From the NCBI GenBank assembly GCA_005887855.1, contig VBQB01000258.1, positions 1 to 20,930 of the forward strand: 20,930 bases of DNA, written 5' to 3'. Positions within the stretch are counted from its first letter, which is position 1. The number at the start of each line of letters is the position of its first letter. This document shows, piece after piece, positions 16,450 through 20,930 of the stretch. The position numbers were made by a program, and so were the translations under genes. The notes beneath the pieces were generated by a model, which saw only the letters and a program-made list of their open reading frames with translations, ran no database searches and was not told the origin of the DNA. The stretch comes from Verrucomicrobiota bacterium (GTDB lineage Bacteria > Verrucomicrobiota > Verrucomicrobiae > Chthoniobacterales > UBA10450).

Positions 16450-17343
16450 GTGAAGTACGTTCTCATCACCCCCGCACGCAATGAAGAAGCTTTCATCGAG
16501 AAGACCCTTGCGTCCATGGTCGCGCAGACACTGGTGCCTGAACGATGGGTCATTGTGGACGATGGTTCAACGGACCGCACCGGGGCAATCGTCCAAGCTT
16601 ATGTTGAACGCTATCCATGGATTGAACTAGTGCAGCGCCCGCAACGTCAGGATCGCAATTTCGCCGGTAAAGCTCACGCCTTTAATGCCGGACTCGAACA
16701 GGTCCGATCCTTTCAATTTGAAGTGATCGGGAACCTGGACGCGGACATTTCCTTTGAACACGATTATTTTGAATTTCTGTTGAGCAAATTCGCAGAATTT
16801 CCACGGTTAGGAGTCGCTGGCACCGCTATGCGAGAAGCGAACTATGACGCTGTCACAGATAGTTTCTACAATGACAACGACGTCTTTGGAGCCTGCCAGT
16901 TGTTTCGCCGGACTTGCTTTGAACAAGTCGGCGGCTATACGCCCATTAAATGGGGCGGGATTGACTGGGTGGCGGTCCGGACCGCTCGATTAAAGGGCTG
17001 GCAGACGAGATCCTTCCGCGACAAACTCTTTTACCATCACCGGCCCATGGGAGCGACTGAAGCCAATACCTGGAAAGCAAGGTTCGATTATGGGAGGAAG
17101 GATTACTTTCTTGGAAACCATCCGTTCTGGCAGGTGTTCAGGGTCAGCTTCCAAATGATGAAGAGGCCTTACGTGGTGGGTGGACTGCTGCTGCTCTCGG
17201 GATATTTTTACTCGTTTGCGTCCCGTATCCAAAGGCCAGTGGCGCCAGAACTGCTAAGGTTCCATCGTCGAGAGCAGCTTGAACGCCTTAAGCAGTTGAT
17301 GCTGCACTTTTTGAAGACCGGACGCTTGAGACTACGGAGTTAA
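16450..17343 (+). CDS. Glycosyltransferase family 2
   Basis: A GT-A fold inverting glycosyltransferase that likely adds one residue of the repeat unit. The 297-residue product starts KYVLITPARNEEAFIEKTL, has VIVDDGSTDRT (D37-D38), the metal-binding DAD at 97-99 in GNLDADISF, and a catalytic-base region GGIDWVAVRTARLKGW. A C-terminal weakly hydrophobic stretch (VVGGLLLLSGYFYSFAS) may touch the membrane. The GTG start follows the heptamer array with no ribosome site. Its stop is six bases before the methyltransferase start, so the two are probably translated from one message. Confidence 0.92.
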   Translation: MKYVLITPARNEEAFIEKTLASMVAQTLVPERWVIVDDGSTDRTGAIVQAYVERYPWIELVQRPQRQDRNFAGKAHAFNAGLEQVRSFQFEVIGNLDADISFEHDYFEFLLSKFAEFPRLGVAGTAMREANYDAVTDSFYNDNDVFGACQLFRRTCFEQVGGYTPIKWGGIDWVAVRTARLKGWQTRSFRDKLFYHHRPMGATEANTWKARFDYGRKDYFLGNHPFWQVFRVSFQMMKRPYVVGGLLLLSGYFYSFASRIQRPVAPELLRFHRREQLERLKQLMLHFLKTGRLRLRS

Positions 17344-17349
17344 GGAATC

Positions 17350-18231
17350 GTGGAGACAGATATTGCCGACGTAAGAGGTTTCTGGAATGCAAATCCTTGC
17401 CAATCTGGCCTCTCCCAAGAGGCGGAGCGGCGTCGGTATTTTGAGGAAATTTCACGGAAACGGTTTCAGGGTAGGGAATGGCACGTGCCGATGGTTGCCA
17501 AGTTCGACTCGTTTCGTGGGAAAGATGTGCTTGAAATCGGGTGTGGAGTAGGAACTGATGGGATCGAGTTTGCGAGGAACGGAGCGAACTATGTCGGAGT
17601 TGATCTGACGCCAAACGCCGTAGAACTCACCCGAGAACGGTTCAAAGTATTCGGGGTGGCAGGCCAGGTCGAAGTTGCAAATGCGGAGGAAGGATTGCCG
17701 CTTCCTGACGCAAGCGTAGACCATGTATATAGCTTCGGTGTGATCCACCACTCACCTACTCCCGAAAAGATTATCAGTGAGATTTACCGGGTCTTGAGGA
17801 AAGGTGGTACTTTCACGGTGATGTTGTACAATCGCAGCTCGGTAAATTATTACATAGAAATTATGTTCTTACGGAGGTTGTTTAAGTGGTGCCTCTTTCC
17901 CAAGTTCATGCCTCGACTGGTTGCTGCCGCGACCGGTTTTGATCGGTGGAAACTGGAAGGGCACCGTGACAGGCTGCTTAAGACCAAAAACCTAACAAAG
18001 GAAGAATGGATCAGCATGAATACGGATGGGCCGTTTTGTCCTTTAGCGAGGGTGTACGATCATCAGGAGGCAGCGGCCCTTTTCGGTCCTTTTGAAAACG
18101 TAAGACAGGAAGTCTGGGAATTTAATGTTGATCACTGGTCGTTTATCGGAAAAGCTATGCCAGACTCCATGGTGAAATGGCTCGGTCGGCGCTGGGGCTG
18201 GCACCGGATGATTTACGGGAATAAACCTTAA
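17350..18231 (+). CDS. Class I SAM-dependent methyltransferase
   Basis: Predicted to methylate a sugar or another small acceptor in the pathway; target unknown. The 293-residue product contains the SAM motif VLEIGCGVGTDGIEFA (from residue 60), the acidic end of strand 2 in YVGVDLTPNAVEL, ANAEEGLPLPDASVD, VYSFGVIHHSP, and IYRVLRKGGTF, the standard Methyltransf_11-like order. An N-terminal VRGFWNANPCQSG is typical of a subset found in glycan clusters. The GTG start has AAGGA only three bases upstream, overlapping the previous TAA, which is unusually close. A GC-rich hairpin follows the stop. Confidence 0.9.
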   Translation: METDIADVRGFWNANPCQSGLSQEAERRRYFEEISRKRFQGREWHVPMVAKFDSFRGKDVLEIGCGVGTDGIEFARNGANYVGVDLTPNAVELTRERFKVFGVAGQVEVANAEEGLPLPDASVDHVYSFGVIHHSPTPEKIISEIYRVLRKGGTFTVMLYNRSSVNYYIEIMFLRRLFKWCLFPKFMPRLVAAATGFDRWKLEGHRDRLLKTKNLTKEEWISMNTDGPFCPLARVYDHQEAAALFGPFENVRQEVWEFNVDHWSFIGKAMPDSMVKWLGRRWGWHRMIYGNKP

Positions 18232-18241
18232 TCCATGTCTT

Positions 18242-18276
18242 CCAGGGGCGGCAACGGGTAGCGCCCTGGCCCCTGG
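18242..18276 (+). terminator. GC-rich hairpin after the methyltransferase, weak terminator candidate
   Basis: Arms CCAGGGGC (18242-18249) and GCCCCTGG (18269-18276) are perfect complements with a 19-base loop. A competing arm CGCCCTGG at 18262-18269 would pair with one bulge. No T-run follows, so it is not a classical intrinsic terminator. It may be an RNA-stabilising stem or a repetitive extragenic element. Confidence 0.35.
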
Positions 18277-18395
18277 CAGCTATTTCACGTGGCTTACCGG
18301 ATAACAAAGCAGCCGGTTCTCATTGATGTTTTGGCCTTGCTGTCAAGGAAGACAGTTTTTGCCTGGCGAATGAACAGCAGGAAGCGCGTTAACCA

Positions 18396-18429
18396 AGGCG
18401 GAGACCCGCCTAGGCCAAAGCTGCGGCCT
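18396..18429. repeat. Two adjacent small hairpins (REP-like)
   Basis: AGGCGG (18396-18401) pairs with CCGCCT (18406-18411) over a four-base loop, and AGGCC (18412-18416) pairs with GGCCT (18425-18429) over an eight-base loop. The second arm set starts where the first ends. They stand in a 229-base spacer without a believable gene and just before a heptamer array, as expected for a repetitive extragenic palindrome. Confidence 0.4.
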
Positions 18430-18437
18430 GGCAAGGC

Positions 18438-18458
18438 AGAGGTCAGAGGTCAGAGGAA
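18438..18458 (-). repeat. Three-unit heptamer array in inverted orientation
   Basis: AGAGGTC, AGAGGTC, AGAGGAA end two bases before the GTG start at 18461. Read on the minus strand the units are GACCTCT, the same core as the CTGACCT array at 16408-16449, so one repeat family occurs in both orientations. Here the last unit's AGAGGA can act as a Shine-Dalgarno site for the next gene. Confidence 0.8.
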
Positions 18459-18460
18459 CC

Positions 18461-19239
18461 GTGGAAACGAACTCATTTATCGAAACTGACACGTTGTTCC
18501 GGCAGTACACGTCGGAAGATACGATTGTGAAATACAGCCGGGCGACAGCCGGTTATGGCATCAATTACCTTCTCGATCACGATTACAAGTCGCTTTATCT
18601 GAAAGCTCTTCAGTCGTTGCCGGCGGCTGCGCGGCAAAAAGGAATTCGTATCCTTGAGTTCGGGTGCGGGGCAGGGATGAATCTTCTGCACCTGGTTTCT
18701 GTGTTGAGCCGGGGCGGGAATAATGTCGAAAGCGCTATTGGCACCGACTTTTCCCCGGTTCTCATCGAAGCGGCCGTGCAGGAAGCAAAGAATTACCTCC
18801 GGGCGGAGGATCGGCGCAAAGTGCAGTTCTGTGTTGCCAGGAACGAGACTCTCATCGACAACCTGTCGTCGGCGCTCGGCAAAGACAGGTGCTCGTGCCC
18901 GGAGGCATATGCATTGTGATCGACATGAACAACCGTTTTCCTGCCTTCCGCAGCGCCTTGAAGAACCGCTTGCGCGGACGGAAGAAAAAAGAAGCGGAGT
19001 GTTATCTTCCTACTTTGGAGGAATACACCGACCCGTTCGCCAAAACCGGTTTCGAAGTAATTCGAAGAGACCACTTCTGCTGGATTCCGCATTCGGCGGG
19101 CCGACTTATGAGTGGGCTTCTCCAGTGCTTGTCGCCGGTTTTAAACACGGTGGCGAAATCCCGTGCCATGCGGTCTCTGGTTGTTTCGAGAAAACCGGCC
19201 AATGTAAACACTCGAGTTCCTCAGGGCTACTCCGAGTAA
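18461..19239 (+). pseudogene. SAM-dependent methyltransferase broken by an internal deletion and frameshift
   Basis: The first part (18461 to about 18885) encodes KGIRILEFGCGAGMNLLHL with the SAM motif, a second strand ending in GTDFSPVLIEAA, and VARNETLIDNLSSALGK. The second part, in another frame from about 18889 to the TAA at 19239, begins LVPGGICIVIDMNN, which is the strand-and-loop that normally follows the missing middle of a class I methyltransferase, and continues FPAFRSALKNRLRGRKKK and HFCWIPHSAGRL. Between them the segment containing motif II (the usual DLI/FDFI type strand and its helix, roughly 30-40 residues) is absent. The break is too large for a sequencing slip. Start GTG 18461, preceded by the AGAGGA of a heptamer unit. 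Loss of function is likely unless the assembly is wrong. Confidence 0.8.
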
Positions 19240-19252
19240 AGAAAATTTCCTG

Positions 19253-20930
19253 ATGAGGGAAGAAGCGGTACTATTGATCGACCGCGGCCTGTCGCCGGAA
19301 AACGCGAATCTTGCCAAGGTGCTTCGTTTCTTTGGCGTCCACTGGCGTGCTGTAACCGTAGCGGAGTTTCTGAGTTACAATAACTCAGACGGTGAAGGTC
19401 GCTCGACGTACAGACTTTTGTGCTCCTCAGAGATTTTCTTGGGATTGATCGAGGACTTGGAGCACAGGCCGGATGGTGGCCGTTTTTGGCGAGAGCATGT
19501 TCTTTCGACCTTCGTCTATGGTGGAGATGATTCTGCTGCTCTGCAGAAGCTGATACGGAGGCTTACTGGGGATGAGGGAGCCGTCGTTAACGAGACAAAT
19601 GGTTGCGCCGGAGAGTTCGTTGTGTCGGGTGAGCTGGACGACTTTTGTGGGGGGATGGCGGGCCTACGAGTTGCCGCTTCCAAGGCTGATCTTGACACCA
19701 GTCTCATTTTGAACACACCCAAAAGGAATACGATCAACATCATTTCGCTCGGTTATGGCGCGACTTTCTTGAAGCTTGAATACAAAGGGGTGGCTGTCTT
19801 TCTTTCAACCTTCAGGAAGATCATCGATATCGACGCGGAACTGACGTCGCAAAGTTTTGATGTGCAGGACCACTTCCTCAGTGCTGTGCCTCTTGTTCTT
19901 TATGTTAAATGGGCCTTCGCCGAGACCTGCTGGAGTGCTCCGGAAACGAACGCCTGTTTGGTGATCGATGATCCTGTGTTGAAGTCCACCCACGGCTTTG
20001 TGAACTTTCAGGAACTTCTATCCCTCATGAAGCGACACAACTTTAGTACCAACATTGCATTCATCCCATGGAACTGGCGAAGAAGCACTCCAAAAGTTAT
20101 TCGACTGCTTAGAGAAAATCCTCAAAATTACTCAGTTTCAGTTCATGGATGTGACCATACCCGGGCAGAGTTCGGTAGCCTTGACCGGCAGCGCCTTTAC
20201 TGGAAGGCCCAACAAGCGCTCGAGCGCATGAATCGTCATGAATCTATTACCGGAATCCGTCATGATCGGGTCATGGTGTTTCCGCAGGGGGTATTTTCGG
20301 AAGCTGCAATGAGTGCGCTAAAACACACCGATCTCATCGCCGCAGTGAATAGTGACGTCATTTGTGCCGACCCTCATCCGCGTGCGATCACTATTTCGGA
20401 TGTGTGGGACATCGCCGTCATGCGCTACAGCAACTTTCCGATTTTTACCCGGAGATATCCGTCGGAGGCGATCGAAAACTTTGCCTTCGATGCTCTGTTG
20501 GGTAAACCCGTGCTAATATTGATCCATCACGATTATTGTAGTGACCATTGCGCGCGCCTGGTTAGCTTTATCGAGCGCCTGAACGCTCTGAAATATCGCC
20601 TAGAATGGCGCAGCCTGACCGAGGTCGTGAGGCGGAGCTATCGGCAGAGAGAGATTTCAGCGGACGTAGTGGAAGTTGAAATGTACGGAACGGAGTTACG
20701 CGTTAGGAATCGTTTTGCGCAGGCAAAGCGTTTCTTGATTAGAAGGCGCGAGTGTAAGCCTTCAGCTGTCCGAGAAGTCCGCGACGGATCGGGTCCGATA
20801 GCCTGGAATTCCGTGGAGGGTTGCATCGATTTTGAAATTGAACTTAATGCCGGCGAAAACAGAATGATTCACATAACATTTCATGAGCTCGCCGGGAACG
20901 GGCGTAACGGAGATAATCTACCTTATAGGT
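19253..20930 (+). CDS. Large polysaccharide deacetylase-like protein, 3' end beyond the window
   Basis: I translated this frame by hand: 559 codons from ATG 19253 with no stop, running off the window. The first 225 or so residues form an alpha/beta region I do not recognise. From about 233 a NodB-like barrel is suggested: LVIDDPVL (D239, D240) fits motif 1 and VSVHGCDHT (H298, H302) fits the His-x3-His metal motif. IAFIPWNWRRS lies between them, and VMVFPQGVFSEAAM and LILIHHDYCSDHC (H425, H426) fit the later motifs. After about residue 455 a beta-rich tail follows (CIDFEIELNAGENRMIHITF). There is no signal peptide. It starts 13 bases after the broken methyltransferase. Function is inferred from motif order only; a role in modifying the glycan is plausible. 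Confidence 0.7.
   Translation, partial: MREEAVLLIDRGLSPENANLAKVLRFFGVHWRAVTVAEFLSYNNSDGEGRSTYRLLCSSEIFLGLIEDLEHRPDGGRFWREHVLSTFVYGGDDSAALQKLIRRLTGDEGAVVNETNGCAGEFVVSGELDDFCGGMAGLRVAASKADLDTSLILNTPKRNTINIISLGYGATFLKLEYKGVAVFLSTFRKIIDIDAELTSQSFDVQDHFLSAVPLVLYVKWAFAETCWSAPETNACLVIDDPVLKSTHGFVNFQELLSLMKRHNFSTNIAFIPWNWRRSTPKVIRLLRENPQNYSVSVHGCDHTRAEFGSLDRQRLYWKAQQALERMNRHESITGIRHDRVMVFPQGVFSEAAMSALKHTDLIAAVNSDVICADPHPRAITISDVWDIAVMRYSNFPIFTRRYPSEAIENFAFDALLGKPVLILIHHDYCSDHCARLVSFIERLNALKYRLEWRSLTEVVRRSYRQREISADVVEVEMYGTELRVRNRFAQAKRFLIRRRECKPSAVREVRDGSGPIAWNSVEGCIDFEIELNAGENRMIHITFHELAGNGRNGDNLPYR

Noticed and set aside
11621..18458. Short repeats as a CRISPR array
   Set aside because: Units are 7-8 bp, contiguous, without spacers, and no cas gene is present.
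18289..18489. Frame of 66 codons in the spacer before the broken methyltransferase
   Set aside because: It runs through hairpins and a repeat array, overlaps the next gene's start and has no familiar motif.

Overview
The window is one long, almost entirely plus-strand biosynthetic locus for a surface or extracellular polysaccharide. No convincing gene lies on the minus strand. Gene families, moderate GC content, frequent GTG/TTG starts with weak Shine-Dalgarno sites, and short degenerate tandem repeats between genes fit an uncultivated Gram-negative soil bacterium. Verrucomicrobiota or a related phylum is my guess; no rRNA or taxonomic marker is present to prove it.

Layout. Positions 1-607 hold no supportable gene. 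A sigma70-like promoter (608-637) precedes a phosphoglycosyl transferase (696-1661). Next come a Gfo/Idh/MocA dehydrogenase (1681-2775), a DegT-family sugar aminotransferase broken by an internal deletion (2772-3951), a FemAB/BioF2-type GNAT protein (3961-5091), and a Wzz-like chain-length regulator fused to a degenerate BY-kinase domain (5102-7075). A NodB-type deacetylase (7189-8187) is followed by the decayed 3' remnant of a second one (8149-8418). Then come an AlgD-like GDP-mannose 6-dehydrogenase (8440-9747), a GT4 glycosyltransferase (9772-11019), a left-handed beta-helix acyltransferase (11117-11623), a YdjC/ChbG-type deacetylase (11710-12444), an O-antigen ligase/polymerase-like membrane protein (12514-13995), an extended SDR (14136-15206), a second Gfo/Idh/MocA protein (15248-16411), a GT2 glycosyltransferase (16450-17343), a methyltransferase (17350-18231) and a second methyltransferase broken by an internal deletion (18461-19239). 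The last feature is a very long reading frame, open at the window edge, encoding a deacetylase-like protein (19253-20930).

How the genes work together (inference). The phosphoglycosyl transferase starts a lipid-linked repeat unit and the GT4 and GT2 enzymes extend it. The AlgD-like enzyme supplies a hexuronate, probably GDP-mannuronate. The Gfo/Idh enzymes, aminotransferase and beta-helix acyltransferase resemble a route to a 3-acetamido sugar. Deacetylases and methyltransferases modify the glycan, and the Wzz-like and ligase-like proteins control chain length and polymerisation or attachment. No flippase or outer-membrane exporter is visible here.

Most unusual signals: (1) families of 7-8 bp degenerate tandem repeats fill several intergenic spacers, run up to or into start codons, and in three cases supply the stop codon of the gene before; a related heptamer array sits inside a deacetylase coding region. 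(2) A (CA)7.5 microsatellite at the 3' end of the phosphoglycosyl transferase is placed so that gaining one unit would fuse it in frame to the next gene. (3) Two genes carry internal deletions, one of which looks like a deletion between short direct repeats. (4) The BY-kinase domain has lost its Walker A lysine.
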